This document shows, one piece after another, positions 21,184 through 32,399 of a stretch of 64,000 nt of DNA. This stretch comes from Ganoderma boninense (Eukaryota > Basidiomycota > Agaricomycetes > Polyporales > Polyporaceae). A program made the position numbers and the translations under genes. The notes beneath the pieces are model-generated. The model ran no database searches. It saw only the letters and a program-made list of their open reading frames with translations, and was not told the DNA's origin. The stretch is taken from the NCBI GenBank assembly GCA_002900995.3, contig CM035314.1:2336848-2400847 (forward strand), given 5' to 3'. Numbering within the stretch: position 1 is the stretch's first letter; every line of letters starts with the position of its first letter.

Positions 21184-22645
21184 GGGTGGTGGACAGGGGC
21201 CGACTCACTGTGGCAGGGCGGATGGACGTGGGCCGGTTCCCTATGGCAAGGAACATGGACTGGTTCTTGCCCTAGGATTCGAGTAAGTCAGCGACTGGAT
21301 CACTCTGATGGAGTGAAATTCTTACTGCATAAGCCAGTGCATGGGCCGTTGTGACACATTGTTGAATGGACCGAGGTTGAAGTGTTGATACAAAAGCAAA
21401 GTTGGCTGTTCTCTGGAAACAGATGAGTTCAGAGCGCGAGTATGAGAAGTGGAGGAGATGGGGAACCAAGGCGTAGCCCTACCGTGTTTTTATACATCTT
21501 GACTTCAAACTTCCAGACCATGCAGTAGACCGGCATTGCATACAGACAAAACTGCCGCACAGCGGTACCGGTGGAGGGCACATACTGTCATCTATGTGGA
21601 AGAAAAGCCCGGTCTCCCATAGAGCAGAAATACCACCATCCTCGCACGAATCTACCGGCGGGATGTGAAGCAGAAGGCCAGTTGTCGACGGCCCGACAGA
21701 AAGAAGAAAACAGTGGGGAGTAGACGGAAGGGACGTTGCAGACTCAGTGGAGAAGCGAGGAGTGCAAGCAGTACAAACGCTTCCATATCTAATGCACGGT
21801 TGACCATGCGCCGATACAACTCACTTCTGTGGCGCTTCTGAGGAGGTCAGGACTGAGGACTGAGGAGAGCCGGCGAGGCTATTGCAACTGAGGAGTTACG
21901 GATGCCTCAGGGCCGCCATTGCTGGATTGGAAAGTTGTCCGCCAGTCTGCACAGAATTAATTATTCGTGTTGTGCTGCTGTCTGACGAAGCACTGAACGA
22001 TAGGACGTACGGGAAGATGAGGTCTTCAGATTGAGACGCTGAAAACATTCGCATGTAGGACGGACCTGCTTCACAGCCATGGAGGTACTCTGAGACTCAT
22101 CATGTTGGTGAGGTCACTTGTAATGTGAGATGGAGCAAGTCATGACAGAAAGCCTACAACTTGATGTGGGATGGCTACTAGCATGGCTGCAAGACTCGGC
22201 TAAGCAGTGGCGACGTGCCAAGTAGCGCCGGAACCTCTCAGGCGCCTTTGTTCTCTCCTCTGAACCATATGGCCTCCGTCCACGTACGCCGATGTACCCC
22301 CAACGCATGCCCGACACTGTCGCCGAATTTCAAGACAGACGACACACAGCTCCAAGGCAGACCATAGCATGGCAGAAGTAGGCCCCAAGAAGGGCTCATG
22401 GAATCGATATCATGATTGCACATACATCGTCGTGGAGAGGCTACATTCAGAAACGAACGAATCAGAAAGCAGGGGAGAATAATTTACTTTACGACAGCGA
22501 GAGCAACGTGAGCGCGCCGAACAACATGACATCGTACAACCACCTCTCAGGGAACGGCTCCCTATCCACCCGCGACCAGGTAGGAGGAAATCGTCAGACT
22601 CCTGCCCGCACGGACGAAGGAAGGGAGAGCCCATGCGCGTGCACC
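21184..22645. other. Intergenic stretch upstream of paralogue 4
   Basis: No supported gene. Similarity to the region left of 42229 begins at about 22405, the left edge of the repeated block. Confidence 0.45.
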
Positions 22646-23979
22646 TCACATGTAACCGATGCTCCGCCGTTGCGGCTGGGGCTGCTGCTGCTGCTGGGCG
22701 GACTGCCGCAGGAGCAGCGCCCTCGGGGTGCGCGTCACCTCCGTGACGGTCGTGATCACCGTCGTCGTCGTCGTGCGCGTCGTGGTGACGAAGTCGTGCG
22801 ACTCGCTCACGGTCACCGTCTCGGTCGTCGCGGGGGCCGAGATCGCGCGCGCGCTCTGCGCCTCGATCTCCATGCCCTTCTTCTCGTCGCGCTCGGACAG
22901 CGCGCAGCGCGTGTAGTGCCAGAGCTGGCAGAGCTCCCCAGGGATGAGCGGCATCAGCTGGATCTGTGGACCGACGTCAGCAAGTCCCAAACTGGAGGGA
23001 GAACGGAAGGCGCACGCACCTTCGTGCCGGCGGCGCTATCTCCCCAATCAGCGAGGTCGAACACGAAGTTCGAGTTCGGCCACGATATCCTGTGTGTGCC
23101 AGCCGCGCATCAGCATCGTGCAAGTGCAAGACGACCCCAAACAAACCTGATGCCGTCCTCGGTCTGCTCGACGTTCCACGCGACAGGGTACGCGCTCGCG
23201 ACGACGGGCGCGTTGTTCCGCACCCCGCCCTCGACGGTGAGGTACAGCGCGTGCCCGGCCTTGGACGCGCGCACGCAGCGGATGGCGTAGCCGTGCCCGC
23301 TGGGGATGAACTCCCACTGCTGGTTCTCGCCCCCGTGCATCGGGTACCCGATCACGTTCGTGTCGTCCGCGCCGTGCAGGTCCATCGCCGTGCCCCCGCG
23401 CGCGTTCAGCAGCACGTACGTCCCGGGGATCCACATCGGCAGCGCCGCCACGAGCCCCTTCGCCGAGCGCGCGGGGGACACCGCCACAGTCGTGGCGTCG
23501 GACGGCTCGGGCTCGTGGCTCGCGGTGTTGGTCATCGGCGCGGAGGACGGGGTGAGGTCGAGTGGGGCGAGGAGCTCCTCGGTCTTGAGCTCGGGACGCG
23601 GGGTCCGCGTGGCGTCTGCCGCAGGCCCCAGGGCTTCCTGCGCAGCGGGTGCTTCGTCCACCTCGAACGTGCCCACCACGGAGGGTACGCCTGCCTCGAG
23701 GTTGCGCTCCTCGGGCGGGCCCGCGTTAGCGTTGTCGTCCCGCACCTGCACTCGCTCCATGTGGGGCGTCTTGGGCGGCTCGTCCTTGGTGATGACTGGC
23801 TCGGCTGGGACGGGAGTCGGGGGCTCCGCACCGGGCATGGGGCGGGAGCGCATGGAGGAGCTGCCGTCGCTGACGATGGAGGCGCGGGCGAGCTGGGGGC
23901 TTGTCTTCTGTGGCGAGCCGGCGGGGGCGCCGGCGCCGTTGGCCTTGCCTTGGCTCATGTCGCTCGGAGCGTTGCCCAT
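22646..23979 (-). CDS. Ricin-B-like beta-trefoil protein, paralogue 5, possible N-myristoylation
   Basis: Exons 23979-23147, 23089-23020 and 22963-22646 (phases 2 and 0), 406 residues. The chosen start gives MGNAPSDMSQ, which fits the N-myristoylation pattern MGxxxS/T. The frame extends further up in this copy, but a 2-bp difference breaks that extension in paralogue 6, which supports this start. A disordered acidic/proline-rich region of about 190 residues precedes the trefoil: GTYVLLNARGGTAMDLHG, VIGYPMHGGENQQWEF, HALYLTVEGG, ISWPNSNFVFDLADWG, IQLMPLIPGELCQLWHY. The C-terminal part has the Thr/Val tail (VTTTRTTTTTVITTVTEV), then RTPRALL and a Gln-rich end. If acylated, it would act at the cytosolic face of a membrane rather than as a secreted lectin; that is inference. 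Confidence 0.87.
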
Positions 23980-25730
23980 CTTGCTGTCCTTGCGGTCGCT
24001 GTCGGAGGAGGAGGAAGTCTTGTAGTTGGAGGAGGCCTTGCGGTGGAAGAGGCTCTTGATCGTGTAGACGGTGTGCGCTGTGTTCGCGGCGGAAGGTTTG
24101 GCAGAGTCGTCGGTGCGCGTCGTCCCACGCCGGCGAATGCTGAGGGAATGGAGGGTGGGCATCCTTGGTGGTGGGCGGGGAAGAGGCCCTAATATTGCAC
24201 CCAAAAAGTCGAGGAATGGGTGTCGTGTGGTGGGCGTACGCACCAGGCGTGGCTGCACAGTCGAGTGGAGGATGGGCAAGGGGCCGTCTGCAGCACAGGA
24301 CTTATCTGTAAGGCAAACGCACCGTCACATTGCTGCTTCACTGGTAGATCCCGCAACTTTACGTCAAGGGTGCAGGAGAACCATGCTAATCGCGGTGAAG
24401 GGCGAGGATTCGACGCACTTAACACGCGGCGCCCCGCGCAGTGCAGTCTGCTGGAGGACACGTGGATCAGCTTCCAGTGGTGCCGACGCATTACACAGCC
24501 GTCCGTAAAATGGTTTGCGATGTGTTAGTGAACGTGTTGCGCTCTTTAAGCTCGTTTTTCTGGACGACTAATCAGCTAGAATCTCGAAGCAGCGGGATTC
24601 GAAACCGGTGTAGGTTTATGAGCGCTTGATGGGACGCGCTGGGTCCAACTCACGGTGAATGCCTCGAACGAAGCCGCGAGGAAGAGGAGCCGACGGATAA
24701 GATTAATTTACGATGACGCACGAATGAGATACAACACGAAAGCCAGCATGGATACAATAATGGGATCCGCTACAGTTGAGTTGCGGCTGGCTTGGGCTAC
24801 CGCGCGCAAGTGCCACCGAGCTACGGTAAACGTACGTCAGCATGGTTGCACACAGTCGTGAAGCAATTGAGAACATCGTAGACTGAGAGTCGGAATTCAA
24901 GAACGAGCCGTGGCAAGCTAGGAGGCAGTCGTATAGTAAGAAATTCCGACTCGTCGGTGGCGAATACTAACGGACTCGCCCAGGTACTTTGGCTGCCCCA
25001 GTGGTCTAGTCCACTCTGTACCGAGATAGGCTCCGCAAGGCCGGTGGGCCAGAAGCATCGGCAGTTCAACGCGACTGCCTCCCTCGCACCGCCTCCGGGA
25101 ACGTTACTTGGAATCCAAAACAGCATTGTCAAAAAGACTACCCCAATCAGAGTCGGCGATGCAGTGACACAGACCGTGCGGTTTGGGAGACCGAGCAACG
25201 TAAGCTAGGCTCGTGAATCACTCGATGAACCCCGAGAGCCACTTTCCCTACGACGCGTCAGATTGAGGGAGGCATCGGGTTGGATAGCATCCAACCACGA
25301 CTGCGAGTCCTGTTTTCGTGGAGCGGCATCCAACAGGGGACATGAATTAGGAAAACAACAGTCACGGGAAAAGTATTGGAAGTCACATCATCACAATCAT
25401 TACCGGGACGAAGAAAGTCACCGGGCAGGAACAGTCATGGCAAGTGACGGGTAATCCCCAAGTTGGAGAGGCGTAACGGATCATTCCCTGAGCTCAGCAT
25501 GACGTCTTGAGCTCAGAAACCTAGGTCGATGCCGCCACAGCCAGATTTCAGTGGACCAAACTCTGGACGGTTGAACCCAGTCTTCTGACGACTCGTTCGA
25601 CGCCAGATCAACAAATTCCATTGGGGCAGCGGTAATAGGTTGTGAAAGGACCGTCCAAAGCTTCCGGACGACTCGGTTTTGGGTGCGTGGGGACATCCTG
25701 AGAGACGTAGGAGGCGAAGCATGAACTCAC
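23980..25730. other. Spacer between lectin-like 5 and the SUMO-like gene
   Basis: Mostly conserved with 43584-45357. An open minus-strand frame at 24821-25198 (MLGLPNRTVCVTASPT…) is present in part in copy 2 but shifts frame there, so I do not call it a gene. 25513-25560 is a candidate last exon of the SUMO-like gene. Confidence 0.45.
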
Positions 25731-26284
25731 CTGCTGCAAATGAGCGTCAATGGTATCTCCGTCCTCCATGCTATGCTGTCTTGAAGTGAGAGAGGTGCGT
25801 AGCACGATTGAAAAGCGCACGTACCTCGGCCGGAGTCTCCTCTGGTCGTAGTCGAACGCCACTGAAGGTGAATTTGAATGTGCCTGGGCATCATCGTGAG
25901 CAATCGTGAGCATGGCGCATATATCGCTTCGAAAGCTGACCTGGGTCCTTCCCGAAGCGTTTCTAGACCACAAAATGCATGAGGCACTGGGCAAGCACGG
26001 TGGAATGGTGGGGCTTACCTCGGAGGCCTCGAACAGCTTCTTGAACGGCGTGCCAGGCTTGACCTTAACCGTACATGCTGGAAAAGGGGAGGATCAGCAT
26101 CAACCACCTTGGTACACATTCCCCGGATACGCATTGAGCGCGATGGATGTATCCGTCGCGTCCGACGCGTCGCTGCACGTCGCCCGCCACACTCGAAAGG
26201 GGACTCACTTTGCCCCTCGAAGTCGACTACGAGGTTGATTTTCGGCTTGACGTCTTCCTGCTGCTCTTGGTGCTCTTCTGTCAT
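25731..26284 (-). CDS. smt3: SUMO-like protein, copy 1 (C-terminus unresolved)
   Basis: Exons 26284-26209, 26077-26019, 25962-25941, 25883-25825 and 25775-25731 give 87 residues: MTEEHQEQQEDVKPK INLVV, then TVKVKPGTPFKKLFEASE, KRFGKDPGTFKFTFSGVRLR, PEETPAE and MEDGDTIDAHLQQ. This is the SUMO (Smt3/Pmt3) beta-grasp with its usual acidic, flexible N-terminus and the MEDGDTI turn. SUMO is conjugated to lysines after the C-terminus is trimmed to Gly-Gly. The final exon is not certain. One option, spliced to 25560-25513, ends …SGCGGIDLGF and so contains a GG, but it sits nine residues later than usual. The gene diverges from ATG22 over 284 bp. Confidence 0.85.
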
Positions 26285-26568
26285 CGCCGCCACGTTCTGT
26301 TGTTGGGGTGGTAGCGGATGTCGGGGGTGTGCACTGTGGGGGTGGTGGGCGGGAGGAATGCGGTCGAGGCGCGGCGGCGCGCGAGGCGGAGGGCGCCAAC
26401 ATCGGCGCTCCGTGGCCGAGGCTCGGCCCCCGTGCAGGCAGTCGTCTTCCACCTTGTCCTCGACCTCCTTCAGAGCGGGCCCCTTCATCATTCGTATACC
26501 GACGCAGCCCCCTTGACATGTTCTAATCCTACCGGCCTCGACAAACCCGCATATAGCCCGGAGACACC
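26285..26568. promoter_or_regulatory. Shared divergent promoter region SUMO-like / ATG22, copy 1
   Basis: The ATGs of the two divergent genes are 284 bp apart, and the arrangement is kept in copy 2 (45912-46189). A TATA-like CATATAGCCCG lies about 18 bases upstream of the ATG22 start in both copies. Individual sites cannot be assigned by eye. Confidence 0.5.
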
Positions 26569-28728
26569 ATGACTAACGACACCGACATCGACGACACGGA
26601 CCTCCCCAAGTTCGACAAGCACAAGTACAATCGGCATCTACGAGGATGGTTCAGCTATGCGTTCGCCAGGTATGTGGTCTTATTGTGTAAAATCCATGGC
26701 GAGGAGGGTGAATTGAGGTTTGAAGCGAAGTGTTCGTGATCGTCTCCTTGACCCTATTCCTCCCCATATGCTTGGAGCAGTTCGCGAGGTATGTCCTTCG
26801 CATGTCTCTCGCCGTTCCATGCTCTCACACAGCGCATACATTGGCAGAGATAATGGTTATCTTCTTCCAGACAAGATATACCCTTGTACCCCCGTTACCA
26901 CCCAGCCCGTCGCGAACCAAGGGGACCCAGACGCACGATGTGTAGTCAAGTTGGCCTGGCTTTGGATAGATAGTGCGAGCTTCAGGTGCGGGAGCCAAGA
27001 CAGACTATGTGTACGCGTACTCATCGAGACCGTCCAGTCTATATGTCTACTCCATCTCCGTTGCGCTCCAGGCCTTGACAGTGATTTCTATGGGAGGCAT
27101 CGCAGATCACCGTAAGTCTCCATTCCATCTTGCGCCCTTGTCGCTGCGGCAATCCTCAAGGTGCGGCCGGGAAGGAGAGACAGAATCCGCAACCACTCTG
27201 CGACACATTGTATGCACCAACATGCTTCAATTCAAGTTCTAACCTACTTTCTTCCAGCCCCGCATCGAAAGAAGCTCCTCCTCACCTTCGCTGCCCTCGG
27301 GTCGTTCTCAGCGATACTCTTTCTCCTGCTCCCATCGTCTTCGCCAATATGGCCTCTCGTAGCCCCACTGGCCATCTGTGCCAATGTCGGCTTCGGTGCA
27401 TCCATCGTCGCACTCAACGCATACATACCCACCCTCGCGCAAGGCTCTCAAGAAGTCGTCGCCGCGCGTGCAGACCTCCTCCGTCTCGCCAACTCGAATC
27501 CTGCGCCATCCTATGAACCCACGGAGGGCGACAGCATGCACGAGCCCTTGCTGGGTGGAGATGGAGGTGTGGACGCCTCAGTCGCCGAGGCGAAGGCAAA
27601 GCATGACAAGCTTCTGTCGGCGACGACGTCGCGGATATCCTCCCAAGGCATCGCATTGGGCTATGCTGCCGGAATTGTGATGCTCTTGCTCGCGCTGATT
27701 CCGGTGCGTGCGATGAACGGCTCGACAGACGCACTTCGCCTAGCGGTCGGTCTGAGCGGGCTGTGGTGGGCGTTGTTCTCGCTCCCGGCAGCCGCTTGGC
27801 TCCCTGGTGCGTCGTCCGTGCCCGTCTCTGCGGCGATCGTCCTCGAAGAAAGCGAGCCCGACGCAACCGCTGCCCGTCTCCCCGAGGAGGAATGGTCGAT
27901 GTCGCGCGAGATCGTGCGTGCGTGGAAGCGTCTCGGCCAGATGCTCAAATGGCGCGAGATCAAGCGTCTCCGCAACACGTTCGTGTACCTCGCCGCGTGG
28001 TTCCTGCTCTCGGATGGGTTCACGACGATCACGTCCACCGCGCTGCTCTTCGCGAAGACGACCCTACACATGCCCGCGTCGTCGCTTATCCTCATCGGGG
28101 CCATCACGCCGTCGGCCGGCATCGCTGGCTCGCTCGCGTGGCCGGCCCTCCAGCGGCGGATGGGCTGGTCGAACTTGAAGGTGCTTGTTGTCCTCGTCTC
28201 GATGGCGTCCGCTATCCCGGCGTACGGGTGTCTGGGGTTCCTGTCCGTGTTCCAGAAGTCGAGCGTCAAGTTTGGGGGGTTGACGACCCCGGGTGAGATG
28301 TATGTCCTGGCGGTCTACTTTGTGAGTGCCAATCAACGTACGCATTGCAGCGGGACTGACGAAGCGGGATCAGGGTTCGGTGTATGGTGCGTTCCAGGGC
28401 TACGCGCGAGCCTTCTATGCGGAGTTCATCCCGCCCGGCGAGGAGGCGAGGTGGTATGCGCTGTTCTCTATCACGGACAAGGTACGTGTCCTGGTTGTTG
28501 TCGTCTTTTGAGGAGGCGTCGGCTCACGGTGGTGGTCGGATTTGCCTGCAGTCGAGTTCGTTCGTCGGGCCGCTGGTCGTAGGGCTCATCGCGGACGCGA
28601 CTGGGAACATCCGCTACGCGTTCTTCTTCCTCGTCGCCATGATCTGGTCCGCGGTCCCCATCCTCATGGCGGTCGACGTCGAGCGCGGCCGTGGGGACGC
28701 ACAGCGGTATACCGTCCTCGGAACATAA
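26569..28728 (+). CDS. atg22: ATG22-like vacuolar transporter, copy 1
   Basis: Seven exons: 26569-26669, 26726-26788, 26848-26985, 27038-27111, 27258-28321, 28374-28481 and 28552-28728; 574 residues, all in frame. ATG22 is a major-facilitator-type protein of the vacuolar membrane that exports amino acids after autophagic breakdown. Family signatures seen: LRGWFSYAFASEVF near the N-terminus, VSLTLFLPICLEQFAR, YVYSISVALQALTVISMGG, HRKKLLLTFAALGSFSAI and, near the end, GSVYGAFQGYARAFYAEF, IPPGEEARWYALFSITDK and SSFVGPLVVGLI. There are about twelve hydrophobic segments with a hydrophilic loop in the middle (…EPLLGGDGG…). Intron positions were fixed by restoring these signatures. Confidence 0.93.
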
Positions 28729-30038
28729 CGTTTTCGTTTTGCCGTCTTCCCCTCGCATCAGCCCGCATTTTTTGGGACCATTGCTTTGCTCTGCTTTGCC
28801 TGCTTCTTGTAACTAGTATCTTACACTACCTCTGGTATTCGGAGTCACGCCTGGACATGCCTAATCGTGCGCATGCTCTTCCTGCTGCCTCAAGGACGCG
28901 TGTCAGGTGCGTCCCGCACTTCATGGCATCGCTCGCTCACCCCATCTTCCGCGCCTCCAAGCACTCTTCAGCCCAAAACCTGACCGGACGTTCCGTCTGG
29001 CTTGCGTTCAACACGGGGCTCCGGAAGACGTGGATGCAGTCCCGCAACGAGCCGTCGGCCTTCTGATGGCAGATAACGTGGTGATCACGATCGTACACCC
29101 TTGCCGTCACCCATTCTGGTCTAGCACCGCCGTGGGTGTGGTATGCACCCCTGAGGACGAAGTTGTGATGTTGTTAATGTTGCTGTGCGATGATGACTTG
29201 TGGGGCTAGGAGACGGCTTGCCTGCCTACTTACACAACCTCGACGCGCGATGCGCCGCGCTCGCGAACTTGTTCCTGTTCCTGGCGAGCTCGTGCCTCGT
29301 GCGGTCGACGATGTGCTGGCAGACGCTGGGCTTGTGCAGGCAGACGGTGCTGGGGACGAAGAAGATCGGGATGGAGGATGCGGTGGGTGCTTGCATGATG
29401 GAGGAGACGGTTTGCGAGGGGACGGCCGTGTAGAAAGGGGGAGGGCAGACTTCATCTTTCATACGTCGATTTGGAGCGGTAAATGGATGGTGTAGACGTG
29501 GCAGGCTTTCTCCAGGTATTCAGAGGGTTGTTCGTACGGGCGCTTCCTGATGGGCCCCCGGCCACGCAGATGTTGGTGCAGTCGTCGAGGGCGGTAAGTG
29601 GAGTAATCGGAACTCTCCTCTCGGGCTGATATCTAGGTCTTGAATAGGTTCTTGCGCATTATCATCAAGAGAGATACTGGCACGACTCCGCGTCCACAGT
29701 TCCGGGCAAGGGAGGACGAGCACAAGTGCCTCTCGTTTGTCGAAATGCGCCACAGTCATTTAAATGGCTGCTCACGCGTATGTAGATATCCGATTCTAAA
29801 TGGGGCTATTGGGCATTTGAGCTTTGGTGAGGGCATGAATGCGCCGTGGTTGCGTTATGTACTGACAAGTAATGTCAGCCTCGGATGGACTCGACCTCAA
29901 ACCACACATCCGCATCTGCACCAAGTTTCGCTACACGGTCTCTCAGTTGGTCTGGCACCAACGTTCCAACGACGCTCAAGGTGATTCATTCCATCTCCAT
30001 TTCAGATGTTTCACCTTCTGTAGCTCACGTTAAGGCAG
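28729..30038. other. Intergenic stretch between ATG22 and the membrane-protein gene
   Basis: About 430 bp (roughly 28998-29430) is absent from copy 2. Opposing frames at 29200-29433 (+) and 29226-29462 (-) lie inside this segment, but neither has a recognisable domain. Confidence 0.45.
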
Positions 30039-32399
30039 ATGAGTACAAGTACAAATGGGCCGACTGTAGCGGCATGCAGGCCATATCCGCTCGGCTTCCG
30101 TTGGCTGCTTTGTTTGGTGGTCGCCTTAACAGGTCACGTCTATAGTCATCCAGCTGGTGAAGCCTTCGCCACTCCTTTCAATTTTCGCTCTATGTCAAGG
30201 AGGCAGGATACTCCATCCCTCTCGTCTTCGTTCAACTGGTGGCCCTATCCGTCCTGGGGACAGAGCACCACGACGTCCGCGACAGCTGCTGGTTCACAAT
30301 CATCTCCTACCTCAGCCTCAGCCCTTACGGTTTTCAACGCTGCGGCTTCCAGCTCTGCGACGACGATTACTACTTTGCCATCCTCCTCGACTACGCCATC
30401 CAGCCCCTCGGTGTCCCTGGTGCACATCACGGCTCTACCTCCTGCGAGCAAGGAATCTTCGGTCACTATCAGCCGCCAGCACGCAGCTAGCTCGAAAGCA
30501 ACTGGAAATGGCTTCAATATCGCATACCTCGCACCTGTGTTCGCCATCCTCGCCGCAATCGTCGGCGGCGTACTGACTTGGCTAGCCTTTCGATACTGGG
30601 GCGTACACGGCCGCAGGGGATCGAGCTCTGAAACCCGCGAGTCGACTCTTCTCCCGGGGCCGCCCTATGCACCACCATCGCGGTTCAGGCAGGGCACAAC
30701 TGCAGCGACTGCGCCTCTCTTGGACGGGGAGGCAGGCCACGAGCAAGAGGCCAATGCTTCACCGCGTCCTCCCAGCTATTCGGGAGGCCCGAAGAGGAAC
30801 CGCACTTGGCTGAGTCGCACTGTGTTGCGCCGCAACAAACCCTTACCCACCCCTTCGGACGACCCTGCTGACGACCGTCCCGAGCTCGAACCAGCCGAAG
30901 ACGATCCCTTCCTTCGAGACATGGGGTCTTCTGCCGCTGATGGTGCCGAAACGCCGGCGCCGGCGCGCCCTGCGGTCGCAGCGCCTCTGAACACGTCGCG
31001 AAGGGTGACCTCTCCGGATCCTTACAGCGCCCTCAGCGATACGGAGGATGCGGCACCCTACGAAACAATTCGACACAAGTCCATCAAGCGCGCCATCCTC
31101 GAGCGCATACGCTTCGGCACCCTGCGCAGGCCTAACTACGAGCGTGGCAAGACGACCGACGACGACGACTTGGTGGACGCGCCTCTGCGTACTACCCACA
31201 GTACGACACCCCGACGCGGCGGCCAGCATCGCAAGGGACTCCGGCGCGCGGGCACGGATGGCTCCGCAGACGGCGTGTCCGCCTCCTCTAGGCAACCAAC
31301 GCTCGTGCGGTCCAGATCTCAGGAAGTCGTCTCCCCGCCTGGCTTCCGCATCCTCGTCGAAGATCCGACGTCGGGCGCGTTGCTGGACGAAGACGTTGAT
31401 CTCACCCCCGCCCCTCCGTCTTCCTCGCGCAGACACCGCCGCACCCCAGACAAGTTCACACGGCTCCCAGATCGCCGCCACTCGGAACACAAACGCATCG
31501 CGCCGCGCTCCCTCCAGACGAGCGCGTCCAAGCCGAAGCGCGCGGCGACTGCCTCGTCTGCGGCGTCGGAGTACTCGTCCCCAGCGCCGTCCTCGTCCTC
31601 GAAGCACGGCCCCCACCATGCGCGACCCGCGATGAATCGGTTCGAGTCGTCGATCCTGCTCTCGAGCCCGCCCACCGTGACGTCGCCCGCGCTCGAGTCG
31701 CAACTGTTCTTCGGCTCGCTCGTGTCCCCGCACCCGCCACAGCTCCCCGAGATCTCCGCCCTGACGCGGAAGCCGACCAATCATCGGGGTGCGACGACAG
31801 CCTCAGTCTCAGCCTCCAGCGTCGCCGCTGCTGCTGCTGCCGCCGCCCCTCCGTCGCGCTCTCCCAGTGGCAGTGGAAAGCAGCAGGGTGATGTGCAGCC
31901 AAGGAAACTCAAGACGCAGCGCTCGCCGCCACTCCTGCCCTTCCCCACGATGGCCGACTCGTCTCCCTTCCGGAACCGGCTCAAGAAATCGTCGCATGGT
32001 CCGCCAACTGCCGCATATGTCCCGCTCCCGTCACACGCTGGGCGGGCGGACAGTGCGGACTCTACTTCCACGGACGCTGCCTCCCTGGCCTCCGAGTCGT
32101 CCGCGATCGGCTCGCATGCCAGCGGGAAGAGGCTCGGCAGAGGGACGCCTGCGGAGCGGTACTACGCGCGGCACACGGCGCTGAAGAAGGTCGACGCCAT
32201 CCTGTCGCGGAGCTGGAGCGAGCGGCAGGAGGCGGGCGTGGAGAGTCCGAACAACCTCGGAGGGTTCCTGGGGCCCATCCTCGGCGCGGACTTCGACAGG
32301 GAGATGGAGAAGCGGCCTGGCGACGCTCCGGAAAGCGTTGCAGGCTCGCGCGGGCCTGCGACGACGGCGATGAGAGCTGGTGCTGAACGAAAAATGTAG
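30039..32399 (+). CDS. Single-pass membrane protein with Ser/Thr-rich ectodomain and long disordered tail, copy 1
   Basis: One exon, 786 residues. A hydrophobic segment at residues 20-36 (FRWLLCLVVALTGHVYS) looks like a signal peptide. Next comes a Ser/Thr/Ala-rich region of about 120 residues (likely O-mannosylated), then one transmembrane helix at about 161-188 (IAYLAPVFAILAAIVGGVL). About 600 residues of charged, serine- and proline-rich sequence follow, presumably cytosolic. The plan resembles fungal wall-stress sensors of the Mid2/Wsc type, but I see no WSC domain, so this is an analogy only. Conserved short blocks in the tail include TPDKFTRLPDR and ESPNNLGGFLGPILG. The start is the first ATG before the signal peptide and gives a similar start in copy 2. 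Confidence 0.85.
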   Translation: MSTSTNGPTVAACRPYPLGFRWLLCLVVALTGHVYSHPAGEAFATPFNFRSMSRRQDTPSLSSSFNWWPYPSWGQSTTTSATAAGSQSSPTSASALTVFNAAASSSATTITTLPSSSTTPSSPSVSLVHITALPPASKESSVTISRQHAASSKATGNGFNIAYLAPVFAILAAIVGGVLTWLAFRYWGVHGRRGSSSETRESTLLPGPPYAPPSRFRQGTTAATAPLLDGEAGHEQEANASPRPPSYSGGPKRNRTWLSRTVLRRNKPLPTPSDDPADDRPELEPAEDDPFLRDMGSSAADGAETPAPARPAVAAPLNTSRRVTSPDPYSALSDTEDAAPYETIRHKSIKRAILERIRFGTLRRPNYERGKTTDDDDLVDAPLRTTHSTTPRRGGQHRKGLRRAGTDGSADGVSASSRQPTLVRSRSQEVVSPPGFRILVEDPTSGALLDEDVDLTPAPPSSSRRHRRTPDKFTRLPDRRHSEHKRIAPRSLQTSASKPKRAATASSAASEYSSPAPSSSSKHGPHHARPAMNRFESSILLSSPPTVTSPALESQLFFGSLVSPHPPQLPEISALTRKPTNHRGATTASVSASSVAAAAAAAAPPSRSPSGSGKQQGDVQPRKLKTQRSPPLLPFPTMADSSPFRNRLKKSSHGPPTAAYVPLPSHAGRADSADSTSTDAASLASESSAIGSHASGKRLGRGTPAERYYARHTALKKVDAILSRSWSERQEAGVESPNNLGGFLGPILGADFDREMEKRPGDAPESVAGSRGPATTAMRAGAERKM

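Noticed and set aside
20074..21286. Plus-strand frames over the hexamer repeat in paralogue 4
   Set aside because: Artefacts of repeat DNA; GAGAGAG-type composition and no homologous pattern.
22966..24192. Plus-strand frame of 408 codons opposite paralogue 5
   Set aside because: Antisense to a well-supported gene, with skewed composition (Arg/Gly/Val-rich) and no domain.
24596..24640. GGATTCGAAACC resembling a tRNA T-loop
   Set aside because: No cloverleaf fits around it; the same sequence recurs in copy 2 only as part of the block.
24821..25198. Minus-strand frame of 125 codons as a small gene between lectin-like 5 and SUMO
   Set aside because: Its copy 2 counterpart shifts frame and diverges after about 85 codons, so coding conservation is not shown.
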